This document shows positions 29,039-39,087 of a stretch of 64,000 nt of DNA, one piece after another; position 1 is the stretch's first letter; each line of letters begins with the position of its first letter. The notes under the pieces are model-generated. The model was given only the letters and a program-made list of their open reading frames with translations. It ran no database searches and was not told where the DNA came from. Source of the DNA: Candidatus Endomicrobiellum trichonymphae (GTDB taxonomy: Bacteria > Elusimicrobiota > Endomicrobiia > Endomicrobiales > Endomicrobiaceae); contig NZ_AP017459.1 in assembly GCF_002355835.1 (NCBI RefSeq), forward strand, positions 682,001 to 746,000. Reading direction: 5' to 3'. Both the position numbers and the translations under genes were made by a program.

Positions 29039-30567
29039 TATTCCCACTCTATAGTAGCGGGCGGTTTATTGGAAATATCATAAACTACTCTGTTGGTGCC
29101 TTTAACTTCGTTTATAATTCGAGAAGATATCTTACTGAGCAGCTCATAAGGAAGTTTTACCCAGTCTGCCGTCATCGCATCTTCAGAATTTACGGCTCTT
29201 ATGGCAATTACATATTCATAAGTTCTGGCATCTCCCATAACGCCTACAGTTTTAACAGGCAGTATTATAGCAAAAGACTGCCAGATTTTCTCATAAAGCC
29301 CAGCTTTTATTATTTCTTCCGTTACTATATTGTCTGCTTCTTTTAAAATATTTAGTTTTTCTTTCGTTATCTCGCCTAATGTTCTTATGGCAAGTCCAGG
29401 ACCCGGAAAAGGCTGCCTATCTATGATTTCTGACGGAACCCCGAGTTCTTTTCCTAAAACTCTCACCTCATCCTTAAATAAAAACCTCAGAGGTTCAACA
29501 AGTTTCATTTTCATTTTTTCAGGAAGTCCGCCGACATTGTGATGACTTTTAATCGGAGATTTCGCTCCCTTTATAGAAACACTCTCTATAACATCAGGAT
29601 ATATCGTTCCCTGCAAAAGAAAATTTATGCCCTTCAACTTTTTTACTTCTCCATCAAAAACTTCTATAAAAGTGTGACCTATAATTTTTCTCTTTTGTTC
29701 AGGATCGGTTATACCTTTAAGTTTTGACAAAAATATTTTTTTTGCGGAAACTATAATAAGATTTTTACCGAACATTCTGCCAAATACTTTACGCACTCTT
29801 TCAGTCTCACCGAGCTTCTGAAGTCCGTGGTCAACATAAACGCATATAAGCTGCTTCCCTATAGCTTTATAGAGCATTACAGCCGCAACGGAAGAATCAA
29901 CTCCGCCTGAGAGAGCACATAAAACTTTGCTTTTTCCAACCTGTTTATGAATTCTTTTAACTTCCTCCACAATATAAGATTTCATAGTCCAGTCGCGTTT
30001 TAAACCGCAGATTTTAAATATAAAATTTTTCAAGATTGTCCTGCCGTTAACAGAATGCTTTACCTCAGGATGAAATTGTACACCGTATATGTTCTTTGCT
30101 GTATTCTCTATCGCCGCATAAGGAGAGTTATCTGACTTTGCCGTTATCTCAAAACCTTTTGGAATTTTTGAAAGTTTGTCGCCATGGCTCATCCATAGAG
30201 TTTCTTCGGAACTAAGTCCATTAAATAAAGAACTGTTACATTTTACATTTACATTCGCAAGACCGAATTCCCTGCGTTTTGACGGAGCAACTTTTCCGCC
30301 GTGAAGTTCCGCTATAAGCTGCATACCGTAACATATTCCCAAAATAGGAACATCAAGTTCCCATATTTCAGGATCAGGCCAAGGAGCATCTTTTGAGTAA
30401 ACACTTTCATAACCGCCTGAAAGAATTATGCCCTTTAAATCCTTAATTCCGGAAAAAGATTTTATAGGTTTATTCCCAGGGCATAGTTCGCAATATACTT
30501 TCTCTTCCCTTATGCGTCTTGCGATCAGCTGCGTGTACTGCGAACCAAAATCCAATATCAAAATCAT
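29038..30567 (-). CDS. guaA: GMP synthase (glutamine-hydrolysing)
   Basis: 509 residues with both domains. The class I glutamine amidotransferase has nucleophile Cys in GICYGMQLIA and His/Glu in GVQFHPEVKHS. The ATP-pyrophosphatase loop is ALSGGVDSSVAA, and the C-terminal dimerisation region ends PPATIEWE. It converts XMP to GMP. It sits between dcd and pstS; the 47-bp gap after dcd and the TAATG overlap with pstS suggest one transcript. Confidence 0.96.
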   Translation of the reverse strand: MILILDFGSQYTQLIARRIREEKVYCELCPGNKPIKSFSGIKDLKGIILSGGYESVYSKDAPWPDPEIWELDVPILGICYGMQLIAELHGGKVAPSKRREFGLANVNVKCNSSLFNGLSSEETLWMSHGDKLSKIPKGFEITAKSDNSPYAAIENTAKNIYGVQFHPEVKHSVNGRTILKNFIFKICGLKRDWTMKSYIVEEVKRIHKQVGKSKVLCALSGGVDSSVAAVMLYKAIGKQLICVYVDHGLQKLGETERVRKVFGRMFGKNLIIVSAKKIFLSKLKGITDPEQKRKIIGHTFIEVFDGEVKKLKGINFLLQGTIYPDVIESVSIKGAKSPIKSHHNVGGLPEKMKMKLVEPLRFLFKDEVRVLGKELGVPSEIIDRQPFPGPGLAIRTLGEITKEKLNILKEADNIVTEEIIKAGLYEKIWQSFAIILPVKTVGVMGDARTYEYVIAIRAVNSEDAMTADWVKLPYELLSKISSRIINEVKGTNRVVYDISNKPPATIEWE

Positions 30568-30613
30568 CCATTTGCCTCATATTTTCTTTCCTTCATTTAC
30601 GTTTTGCATTGTA

Positions 30614-31171
30614 TCAAATTTTTGCAGAAGTTATGATTTTCTGAGTCTGATATTTTCCTCTTCTGTCGGCATAAGAGACCTCACAAACTTCACTTGCCCC
30701 TAAAAATAAAACCTGCGCTATTCCTTCATTTGCATAGACTTTTGCCGGAACCGATGTCATATTTGCTATTGAAAGAGTAACATATCCATTCCATTCAGGC
30801 TCAAACGGAGTGATGTTTACAAAAATTCCACATCTTGCATAAGTCGATTTGCCGAATGCAATTGTTACAATATTTCTCGGAATTCTAAAATATTCTATTG
30901 TCTTACCTAAAACCACGGAATTCGGCAAGATCTCTATATAATCCTTAACTGTTATGGATTCAAGCAGATTACCACTTGTTCTTTTAGGATCCAAAACAAA
31001 ATCTTTATTTTTGACTTTCATAATCATAAACTCGTTTGAAAGACGCATATCATATCCGTAAGAAGAAGTACCAAAAGAAATTTTTCCACACCTGATCTGT
31101 CGGGGCTCAAACGGATCTATCATCTTATATTCAAAAGCCATCTTTTTTATCCACTTATCATTTTTAACCAC
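30614..31171 (-). CDS. dcd: dCTP deaminase
   Basis: 185-residue trimeric-fold deaminase, which makes dUTP from dCTP for dTMP synthesis. The signature GKSTYARCGI and the later ITPFEPEWNGYVTLSI contain the catalytic and nucleotide-binding residues. The start appears to be GTG at 31171 (MVKNDKWIKKMA). Its Shine-Dalgarno, AAAGGTGAG, overlaps the end of the restriction-enzyme relic only 4 bp upstream, so the R-M cassette was inserted directly before dcd. Confidence 0.93.
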   Translation of the reverse strand: MVKNDKWIKKMAFEYKMIDPFEPRQIRCGKISFGTSSYGYDMRLSNEFMIMKVKNKDFVLDPKRTSGNLLESITVKDYIEILPNSVVLGKTIEYFRIPRNIVTIAFGKSTYARCGIFVNITPFEPEWNGYVTLSIANMTSVPAKVYANEGIAQVLFLGASEVCEVSYADRRGKYQTQKIITSAKI

Positions 31172-31175
31172 TTTC

Positions 31176-31919
31176 TCACCTTTTATATAAATAATTATAA
31201 AATAAGTTCAAAATGTCGACACTCAACAAAAAAGGAACATTTAATTTTTTCAGCAAAATTTTAAAATCGTTAACACAATGTAAATTACCTTTCATTTCAA
31301 TATAATTTATATTCTCGGATTTTAATTGATTTCTGTTTTGCTCACTCAAAGTATCCGCAATAAAGATATCGGTACCTCTGGCATATATTACATCCGCACT
31401 CTCAGGATTCCCCTTGCCCATAAGCTTAACCTCAACTCTATATTCTTTTTCTTTTCTGCTATCATAGAGTTTAAAATCAACTTCTCTATCAAAATTTAAA
31501 GTCCCATCTTTTTAAAAAATTGAACTATTAATATATTCCTCTGGCACTTTACATAATTTACACAGTTTTAATATAAAGGTTTTTCAACTTTTTTGCCTAT
31601 TGAACTCCATGCCCCCCCCTCGTATCGCTATTTTTTTTGTTGCACTTCCACGCATATTAGTGATTGTCTTTTTATTTATACCTGCAAATATTGCTTTATC
31701 ATCAGGAGAAATATTATCTGCAGCAATAAAATGTTTTTTATACCAAACCAAGTCAACATTATTTTCTTGAATTTTTACAGCAACTATCTTCTTGAAAAAA
31801 TCTACAGCAAAATCAAGAAAAGACACATTTATTGCATTCACAACTTCATCGCGATAATCATCGCCTTTAACCAATTTACTTACAGCACTATCAATGACTT
31901 CTTTTTCAAAGGTTATCAT
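31176..31919 (-). pseudogene. Type II restriction endonuclease relic
   Basis: Two large pieces of one nuclease remain. The N-terminal part (31919-31584) reads through helices and INKKTITNMRGSATKK to a run of eight G on the coding strand (31612-31619), where the frame is lost. In the next frame AWSSIGKKVEKPL follows, then further stops near 31570 and 31515. The C-terminal part has REVDFKLYDSRKEKEYRVEVKLMGKG (about 31405-31485), matching the D...ExK of a PD-(D/E)XK nuclease, and ends at 31176. The pattern resembles restriction enzymes of the CfrBI type, from memory only. At least three lesions make it dead. Confidence 0.7.
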
Positions 31920-32680
31920 AATTTTCTTCTTCCAATTTTTTTATATACTTATTATCCATTTCACACAACACTGGAATTCTTTTCCTCTTTTTTGCCACTC
32001 TTCCAAAAGTCCCAGAACCCGCAAAAGGATCTAAAACTACATCTCCACTAAAAGAATAATATTTTAAAACTTTTTCACATAATTTTTCTGGAAAAACAGC
32101 CGGATGATCTTTATCTATTTTTGGAGATATATGCCAACAATTTGACGTATCTGTATTTTCAACGGCATTTGCCAATATTCTTGTTTTCATCTAGCAAAAA
32201 AGGCGTCTTTTTCCTGTAAACCAATAAACTTTCAGTAACACAGTTAGGTTTATAAGACAAAGGCATACCGGTTTGTAAATAACCCGCAATTCTGTTTGGA
32301 ACTGTATACTCAGGTTTAATCCATATAATTTCATCTATAAAATAAAAACCTGCTTCTTCTAAAATCTTATGAAAGTCAAAGTGAATTGGATATCTAACAC
32401 TTTCAAACTCTCGACCAGGTCTTTTTGTAATTACCGGAGAAACATTTATAATAATAAAACGTCCATCTTCTAATACACGATTACATTGTTTTAAAACACT
32501 ACACATCTTTTCTAAATACCTTTCATAAGACGTATAATCAGAATACATCCTGGCATTATAATATGGCGGAGATGTAAATATAAAATGTATAGTTTTACTC
32601 TGAATTCTTAACAAAGTTTGCTCGCTATCGCCTTTTAATAAAGTTGCCTTTATAATTTTTCTCTTGTTTTTTACATCCAA
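31906..32680 (-). pseudogene. Beta-class DNA methyltransferase, frameshifted
   Basis: The N-terminal frame (32680-32159) carries catalytic motif IV, FTSPPYYNARMY. The S-P-P-Y form is typical of N4-cytosine enzymes and some N6-adenine enzymes. The C-terminal frame (32190-31906) has SAM motif I, VVLDPFAGSGTFG. Motif IV before motif I is the beta-class permutation. The frames overlap around 32160-32190, where a shift splits the gene. It overlaps the nuclease relic by 14 bp and the upstream ORF by 10 bp, forming one dead R-M operon. Confidence 0.82.
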
Positions 32681-33060
32681 TAATTTCGATTTTTTCTATG
32701 CAAAAAATATTCATACATCTTATGCATTACTTCATTGTTGTAAAAAGATAATAGACGATTCCCCAATTCTTGAAATTCAATTTTACTAAATCTATACAAT
32801 GTTGTACGAAACATTTGATAAACAAGTTCCATATATGTTTTTTTAAAACCTTCTTTCATTATAAACTCATAAATTTTTTTATCAATTTATTGTCTTCCAA
32901 TAGACGAAACAACTTCCCTTTTTATATCCAAAGGAAGAATACTGTTATAAAACAATAAGAGTTTATTTAAATTTTCTTCACTCTTTTCTTTACCGAGTTG
33001 CTTTATATATTCTATATTTATATTATCTTTACAATAGCTTTCCTCTAAAGCACATTCCAT
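32671..33060 (-). pseudogene. Unknown R-M-associated gene with one in-frame TAA
   Basis: One frame opens at the ATG at 33060 and runs to 32671 (about 129 codons), interrupted by TAA at codon 58 (32887-32889). Both halves are similar in character, helical and rich in Lys, Glu, Leu and Tyr, which supports a single original protein. No conserved motif was recognised. It overlaps the beta-class methyltransferase start by 10 bp, so it belonged to that cassette, possibly as a regulatory or specificity partner. That role is a guess. Confidence 0.5.
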
Positions 33061-33269
33061 AATAAAACACTCCTATAAAAAACTATCAGCTACATATAGT
33101 CTATTTTGCTTCACGAAACATTCAAGACTTAACAACCATGATTAACCGCAATCACGGCAATCAATACATCTTTAGGTTAAAGTTTATTCAATTCTATCCT
33201 ATTCCAAATCTCAACTGGGAAATATTTTTTTATTGCATCCTGTGCTTTTAAATTATTTTTTAATCTGTT

Positions 33270-34967
33270 TTAATCCTTTATTATTTTTTCTAATTCGGCT
33301 TTCCTCTGTTCAGCCCAAGCACAAATTTTTATTTCTTTTTTAAACCTGACATAATTCTTTTCTACTTCTTTTAAATTATTTCCTTTTGTTAAATGTGAAT
33401 CTGTGAAATAGTAATTGATTTTCATTGATATATAATTGGATATTTGCAATTCCATTTCTTTTTCTAGCTGTAGAATCACTTCACTTTTAATACTTTCAAC
33501 AGCATTTTTATCCTGCACCAATAATTTTTCCGACAATAACTTTAAAAAGGATTCGTCAAAAAAAAGATTTTCAATTTCCGCCATTGAAAATGAAAATATA
33601 TCATTCGATTTTAACTTTTCTAATCTATCAGCTCCATGATGGTCTGAATCAATTAATCCAATTGCTTTTGTTGTCAAATTAGACATTTTATTAAAAGCTT
33701 TTGTATAGTTAATGACAGAAAAGCAACTTTCAACAGGAATTATCGTAAAATCAGGAAACAAGATATTATATATTTGTTCATCGATACCACCTTTTTTACC
33801 TTCGCAAAACAAAATATTTTTCCTACTACCAAGCAATTCCATCAGCAATTCTTCCGGCAGTTCATTTCCCTTAATATATTCTATTTCCCATTTATCAGGA
33901 ACACTAAAAGACTTTATCCAAACTTTTTTTGCTAATGCTCTGCTTGTTGCAAAACCTAAGTCATGAGTTAAGTAAATAAAAATGCAATCTTTTCTTTCAT
34001 CCTCTAAAATATCCCATAATTTATTCAGAATAGTTTTATGTAAATACATTTCAGGCTCGTCAACAATAACAAAACCGTCTTTGGGCGACTGTAAAACATA
34101 GGCTATTAAATAAAGCGCTACTTTTTCGCCATCACTCATTTGATATGCTGGATAATTAACGCTCAAATTTGTTTTCATTTTCAAGGTAAAAGTAATACCG
34201 CTCTCCACTTCAAGAATTCTATGCTGGATTAGAGAATTCCATATTTTTATCACATTATCTAAATTGTTTTTAGGTAGCTCATAATCTTTATTAGTTCCTC
34301 TTTGGATATTATCGCAAAATTTATTTCTTACCTCATTTCTTTCTGCAAGAAGATTGCCAAGCAGCATCTTACATTCATCAAGAACGTAACTTATAGATGT
34401 AATACTTGCAGAATAAGGTTCTTTTAATGACTTGTCACGGCTTTGTGATTCTTGTAATTTTATAGAAGTATTAACAATATTAGGAATTGCATCAAAAGTA
34501 GGCATTAGTAGAATTTTTTGAGCTGAAATAACAGTCCCGGCAGTCGGTAAATATTGCAATAAGTTCCGGTTTTTACTAAAAAACCCGAGTTTTTTAAAGA
34601 AATCAAGATTAAATTGCAATGGTTTTAATTTTTCTGACAATTGTTTAGTTATATTTTCTATTTCTATTTGTTGTTTTATTTACTTCTTATCATCATCTTT
34701 AATAAAGTCCAAATTTTGATAGCTTCTTCTATATGAGAAAACATTTAAAATTTGATTAATATCATTTTGAAATTGAGTTAAATAATTAATTTTAATTAAT
34801 TGTTTTGTATTCGACACTATACCCTTTATTTCAGAACAACAAAATATTGTCTCAGTATATAAATCAAGCATACTTTTATCCACATCACATTTAACTAAAA
34901 TATTTTTATGCTGTTCTAATCGCTCTATAGCTGAACTAATAAATTGTAAAAAATTTTCTTCTGTCAC
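33270..34967 (-). pseudogene. OLD/DUF4435-like ATPase lacking a P-loop, in-frame TAA
   Basis: A single frame from GTG at 34967 to 33270 (566 codons) has one TAA at codon 96 (34680-34682). The second part has an ABC/AAA signature, MSDGEKVALYL, Walker B (FVIVDEPEMYLH) and an H-loop (YLTHDLGFA). These are followed by a TOPRIM-like or DUF4435-like region: NILFCEGKKGGIDEQ, then GLIDSDHHGADRL. No Walker A (GxxxxGKS/T) is present before QYLPTAGTVISAQ, where relatives have one. The N-terminal domain has therefore been lost or rearranged. Related ATPase-nucleases often act in phage defence. It is not functional as read. Confidence 0.6.
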
Positions 34968-35140
34968 ATTATTACATCATCGTTATAATAATTTTTTTCT
35001 GCTTCATATATATTTTAGCATCTGAGGTTTCCAAAACGGAACGGAATTCCTATATGTGTTTTAATATGTTCTTTTGAAAATCGTCATATCCGCAAAAATA
35101 CCGCAAACGAAAAATATAAACTCAAAAACAAATCAAAAAA

Positions 35141-37447
35141 CTAAAAGCACTTAGAGTAGCTGCATCCACGACAAATAACACAACTTTCGGCAAAAGTCAA
35201 CATCTCACCGCATTCCGGGCATTGCGGGCATGCTCCCGACGAATTACCGCTTAAACCGGAAGTATAATGTTTTTTTATATATTTTGACGCATAAGGTTCC
35301 GAAACAGACATATCCCGAGCGGAAAGAACCGGCGTCATTTTTTCTCTCTTATACGCTTCTAAAGCTTTCGCAACGGCATCCGCGCACGATAAAATTATTC
35401 CGCCGTCCGCAAGTGTCGGAGACGGACATCTTATACCTTTCAACTGATCTATAATTCCTTGTTGATCAACGCCAGAGCGCAAAGCTAAAGAAATTAAACG
35501 ACTTATCGCTTCAGCCTGCGATGAAGTACATCCTCCGGATTTACCAAGCTGCGTAAACACTTCGCACATTCCTCTGTCATCTTCATTTACGGTAACATAC
35601 ATTTTGCCACAACCGGTATGCATAAGGAACGTCAAACCAGTTGTCTTTTTAGGACGAGTTCTCGGTTTTTTCTCATGCAATGCTCCTTGAGAATATTCTT
35701 CTTTTTTGTTTGCAAGATTTAACACCTGCACATTCCTGCTTCCGTCGCGGTAAACAGTTACTCCCTTGCAACCCATTTTATATGAAAGAATATAAACTTT
35801 TTTTACATCTTCTTTCGTGGCTGAATTAGGAAAATTTACAGTTTTTGATACGGCATTATCCGTAAATTTCTGGAAAGCCGCTTGCATTTTTATATGTTCT
35901 TCAGGCGCAATATCATGTGAAGTTACAAAAATTTTCTTTATTTTCTCTGGAATTTCTTTAAATCCGCGTATACTTCCTTTTTCTGATATTTTATCTATAA
36001 GTTCCGGCGAATAAAAACCGTTTTCTTTTGCAAGTTTCTCAAAATACGGATTTACTTCATACATCTCTTCATTGTCAAGACATTGCATTCTTTTATAAAC
36101 AAGCGCAAAAATCGGTTCAATGCCACCGGAAGCCGAAGCTATCATACCAATTGTTCCCGTCGGAGCGATTGTAGTCGTTGTTGCATTTCTTACGGGACTT
36201 CCCTTTGCGTATATACTTTTTTTAAAGTTTGGGAAAGATCCTCTCTTAAAAGCAAGCTCTTCGGAAGCTTTACGGGATTTAGAATGAATAAAACCCATAA
36301 GTTCTTCGGCAAGCGCCAAAGAATCGTTAGATCCGTAGGGTATACCTAAATACAAAAGCAAATCTGCCCACCCCATAATCCCAAGTCCTATTTTTCTGTT
36401 GGAGCGAGTAACCTCGCCAATTTTCTGTATAGGATAATTACTTACATCTATAACGTTGTCAAGAAAATGAACGGCAGTTTTCACTGTTTTCTCAAGTTTT
36501 TCCCAGTTTACGTCGTTGTTTTTTACAAAATGACCAAGATTTATTGAGCCTAAATTGCAGGATTCATAAGGAAGAAGTGGCTGTTCTCCACATGGATTTG
36601 TAGATTCTATTGAACCCGCCGACGGAGTAGGGTTTTTATGGTTCATTCTGTCAACAAAAACTATACCCGGTTCGCCATTTTTCCATGCTTGATCGACTAT
36701 CTTGCCAAAAACTTCATTTGCGTTTAATCTGCCTATTATCACACCGTTTCTCGGATTGTAAAGATTATAATATTCTCCTTTTTCCAAAGCATCCATAAAC
36801 TTTTTTGTAATCGCAACAGATATATTAAAATTATTTAAACTGTCATCTTTATCCTTGCAGATTATAAAATCCAAAATATCAGGATGATCTATCCTCAACA
36901 TTCCCATATTTGCACCGCGTCTTGTACCGCCCTGTTTAATAGCTTCCGTAGCAGCATTAAAAACTTGCATAAAAGATATGGGACCAGAAGAAATACCGCT
37001 TGTGGTTCTTACCACATCTTTTTTAGGACGCAATCTTGAAAATGAGAACCCCGTCCCGCCGCCAGATTTATGTATAAGAGCCGTATTTTTCAAAGTCTCA
37101 AAAATTGAATCCATTGAATCGTCTATCGGCAAGACAAAACACGCCGAAAGCTGTTGCAAATGTCTGCCTGCATTCATTAAAGTAGGCGAGTTAGGTAAAA
37201 AATCACAAGAAGACATTGTGAGATAAAACTCTCTTATCAATATAGTTATATCCGTATCTTCATCATAAATTTTGTCCGCCTGAGCAATATTTTCGGCAAC
37301 TCTGTAGAACAAATCTTCAGGACTTTCAATCACATTACCATCTTTATCTTTCTTCAAATACCTTTTTTTTAGAACAGTAAGTGCATTATTCTCTAGATTA
37401 ACTTTGTTTTCTGAAATTAATTCTTCTTTTTTATCCCGCAACATCAA
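35141..37447 (-). CDS. nrdJ: Adenosylcobalamin-dependent ribonucleotide reductase (class II)
   Basis: 768 residues. It makes deoxyribonucleotides with a B12 radical and needs no oxygen, which suits an anaerobe. Substrate-site and active-site sequences are present: PNSPTLMNAGR, a Cys in QLSACFVLPI, the radical-site region STNPCGEQPLLPYESCNLGS (Cys, Asn, Glu), and APTGTIGMIA. The C-terminus ends in a zinc-ribbon-like stretch with CPQCPECG and CRGCSYSKC, which supplies the redox cysteines. It lies 33 bp after the nrdR relic, so it was in the same operon. Translation ends at TAG. Confidence 0.95.
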   Translation of the reverse strand: MMLRDKKEELISENKVNLENNALTVLKKRYLKKDKDGNVIESPEDLFYRVAENIAQADKIYDEDTDITILIREFYLTMSSCDFLPNSPTLMNAGRHLQQLSACFVLPIDDSMDSIFETLKNTALIHKSGGGTGFSFSRLRPKKDVVRTTSGISSGPISFMQVFNAATEAIKQGGTRRGANMGMLRIDHPDILDFIICKDKDDSLNNFNISVAITKKFMDALEKGEYYNLYNPRNGVIIGRLNANEVFGKIVDQAWKNGEPGIVFVDRMNHKNPTPSAGSIESTNPCGEQPLLPYESCNLGSINLGHFVKNNDVNWEKLEKTVKTAVHFLDNVIDVSNYPIQKIGEVTRSNRKIGLGIMGWADLLLYLGIPYGSNDSLALAEELMGFIHSKSRKASEELAFKRGSFPNFKKSIYAKGSPVRNATTTTIAPTGTIGMIASASGGIEPIFALVYKRMQCLDNEEMYEVNPYFEKLAKENGFYSPELIDKISEKGSIRGFKEIPEKIKKIFVTSHDIAPEEHIKMQAAFQKFTDNAVSKTVNFPNSATKEDVKKVYILSYKMGCKGVTVYRDGSRNVQVLNLANKKEEYSQGALHEKKPRTRPKKTTGLTFLMHTGCGKMYVTVNEDDRGMCEVFTQLGKSGGCTSSQAEAISRLISLALRSGVDQQGIIDQLKGIRCPSPTLADGGIILSCADAVAKALEAYKREKMTPVLSARDMSVSEPYASKYIKKHYTSGLSGNSSGACPQCPECGEMLTFAESCVICRGCSYSKCF

Positions 37448-37479
37448 TATCTCCTATATATCTAATTAACTGACTACTA

Positions 37480-37932
37480 TTAAAGTTTTTTATTTTTTTT
37501 TCGTCTCTTCACATATTCTTTTTTCAGTTTTTGCAATTCTTTCATAAATGTGCTAATATCATCAAACTTTCTATATACTGATGCAAATCTTATATATGCA
37601 ATCAAATCAATATTCCAAATCTTTTACCCTATATTCCTCGAAGGAATTTCCATAATACATTCGCCCACAATTTCATCTTCAATTTTACTTACCATTTTAT
37701 TTATTGTTTCAGACGAAATAGAACGTTTTCTATACATACCTGCCCAAATTTTTCTCCTGTCAAACGGTTCTCTTCTACTGTCTGATTTAACAACCATAAT
37801 CGGTAGTTCTTTAGGTCTCTCAAAAGTTTTGTAGTTGAGCCATTTCCTGAGTCTTCTTACAGCCGGCACATGTTCGATAGGGAGCGAATCAAGAACCTGA
37901 TCATTATTAATACCGCAAAAAGGATAATTCAT
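37480..37932 (-). pseudogene. nrdR: Transcriptional repressor NrdR, inactivated
   Basis: A 151-codon frame, exactly NrdR length, with one in-frame TAA at codon 103 (37624-37626). The ATP-cone domain is recognisable (PIMVVKSDSRREPFDRRKI) and the C-terminal [14 protein letters not shown] follows the stop. The N-terminal zinc ribbon is ruined: the MxCPxC start reads MNYPFCG, and the second CxxC is WLNY with a few residues deleted. Three of four zinc ligands are therefore gone. NrdR normally represses ribonucleotide reductase genes, and here it lies directly upstream of nrdJ. The double damage shows long relaxed selection, not a sequencing error alone. Confidence 0.88.
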
Positions 37933-37974
37933 TCTTTTTCTCTCCTTCTATTTTATTGAAATTCAAGAATAATT

Positions 37975-38020
37975 AAACTATATGTTGTGATAGAAGCAAT
38001 TTATAACATATATATAGAAT
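37975..38020 (-). promoter_or_regulatory. Tandem NrdR-box-like operators
   Basis: Two motifs resemble the NrdR box ACACwATATwTwGTGT. AAACTATATGTTGTGA (37975-37990) matches about 13 of 16 positions. AACATATATATAGAAT (38005-38020) matches about 11. Their starts are 30 bp apart, close to the roughly 31-bp (three helical turns) spacing of known paired boxes. They lie 43-88 bp upstream of the nrdR start, where the promoter of nrdR-nrdJ should be. The AT-rich background raises the chance of coincidence, mainly for the weaker box. Confidence 0.5.
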
Positions 38021-38512
38021 TTGTAAATGATTAACACTTATAACAATACTCATCCGTTTTTACATATTTCTAATATCTCTATTATTTACAAATTTATGGG
38101 CATACGCTAATTAATCAATTAAGATAGTCTAAAATTTTACTGCAGATTGGCTCTAGCGGTGGATATCCGGGAGAGACTTCAGTTATTTAATGATAAAAGT
38201 CTTTTCACAATTATTCAAAAAACTCCCAAAATGAAAACAGACATATAAACATCTAAAATGCATCCAACTCCAAATAACGCTTAAATGATTGAATTAAAAA
38301 TAAAGTACTAAAAATTATACTTTCTGCAAAATTAAAACTGGCAATACGGTACAACTTTTTTTGTACGGCGTCAAACTGCCGAAATTGATTATATAAAATA
38401 CCGTCGAAATAAGATGAGGTATTTAATTATGGTTATGAATATTTATATACAAGCGGAAAATTAATCACTGACTGTAAAACAGACTTACAATCAAAATAAT
38501 ATTGAAATATCA
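38021..38512. other. Gene-free gap
   Basis: About 490 bp between the NrdR-box region and the SpoVG-like gene. Stops are frequent in all frames, and I recognise no protein relic, RNA gene or terminator. Confidence 0.5.
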
Positions 38513-39073
38513 TTATTTACCTTTTATTTTATCATTTTTAAAAATATAGTCGTCAATCAGTTTTTTCTCAACTGCTTTTTTTAAATCTTTATTTATAAAC
38601 TCAAAATCTTTTACCCATACGCCGTCTTTTTTATTTGAAGGCCACGCAATCCATAAACCTTTTGCGCTCTGCATAATACGACATTCAATTTCAATATCAT
38701 CGTCAAAAATGACGGATACAAAAGCTTTTATTTTTAGATGTTTTTTTGAAATCGAAAGTTTATTCGTTTTAAATACGGTTTTTTCAGTTTTTGAAGATAT
38801 TTTATTTTGATATAAAGCACTGACTAGATATTGCCTGAACTCTCTTTTTAAAATGCCAAATTGTTTATATACTTTATTTTTACTCCTATATATAGGCAAT
38901 TTAACATCATTATTTTTCAAGAGTATATTTGAAATCTTAATATCATCGTTTAAAACTATTTCAAATGATTTATTATCATGAATAATTTTGGTAATCTTTA
39001 ATTCAGCATAAAGAGACGAACATAATACGAGAGGAGCAATTAAAACCAATAATGAGATTTTAGCTAATGTCAT
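38513..39073 (-). CDS. Exported protein with a SpoVG-like C-terminal domain
   Basis: 186 residues. Residues 1-23 are a signal peptide: short positive start, hydrophobic core, and CSSLYA just before the probable cleavage site. The C-terminal part from about residue 117 resembles SpoVG: AFVSVIFDDDIEIECRIM, then GLWIAWPSNKKDGVW (family: GLFVAMPS), then a helix with KKLIDDY. SpoVG is normally a cytoplasmic nucleic-acid-binding protein of about 90 residues, so an exported version is odd. The middle region (24-115) is unassigned and Lys-rich. Homology is judged by eye. The frame is intact and preceded only by relic sequence. Confidence 0.6.
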   Translation of the reverse strand: MTLAKISLLVLIAPLVLCSSLYAELKITKIIHDNKSFEIVLNDDIKISNILLKNNDVKLPIYRSKNKVYKQFGILKREFRQYLVSALYQNKISSKTEKTVFKTNKLSISKKHLKIKAFVSVIFDDDIEIECRIMQSAKGLWIAWPSNKKDGVWVKDFEFINKDLKKAVEKKLIDDYIFKNDKIKGK

Positions 39074-39087
39074 TTTTTATATCTGCA

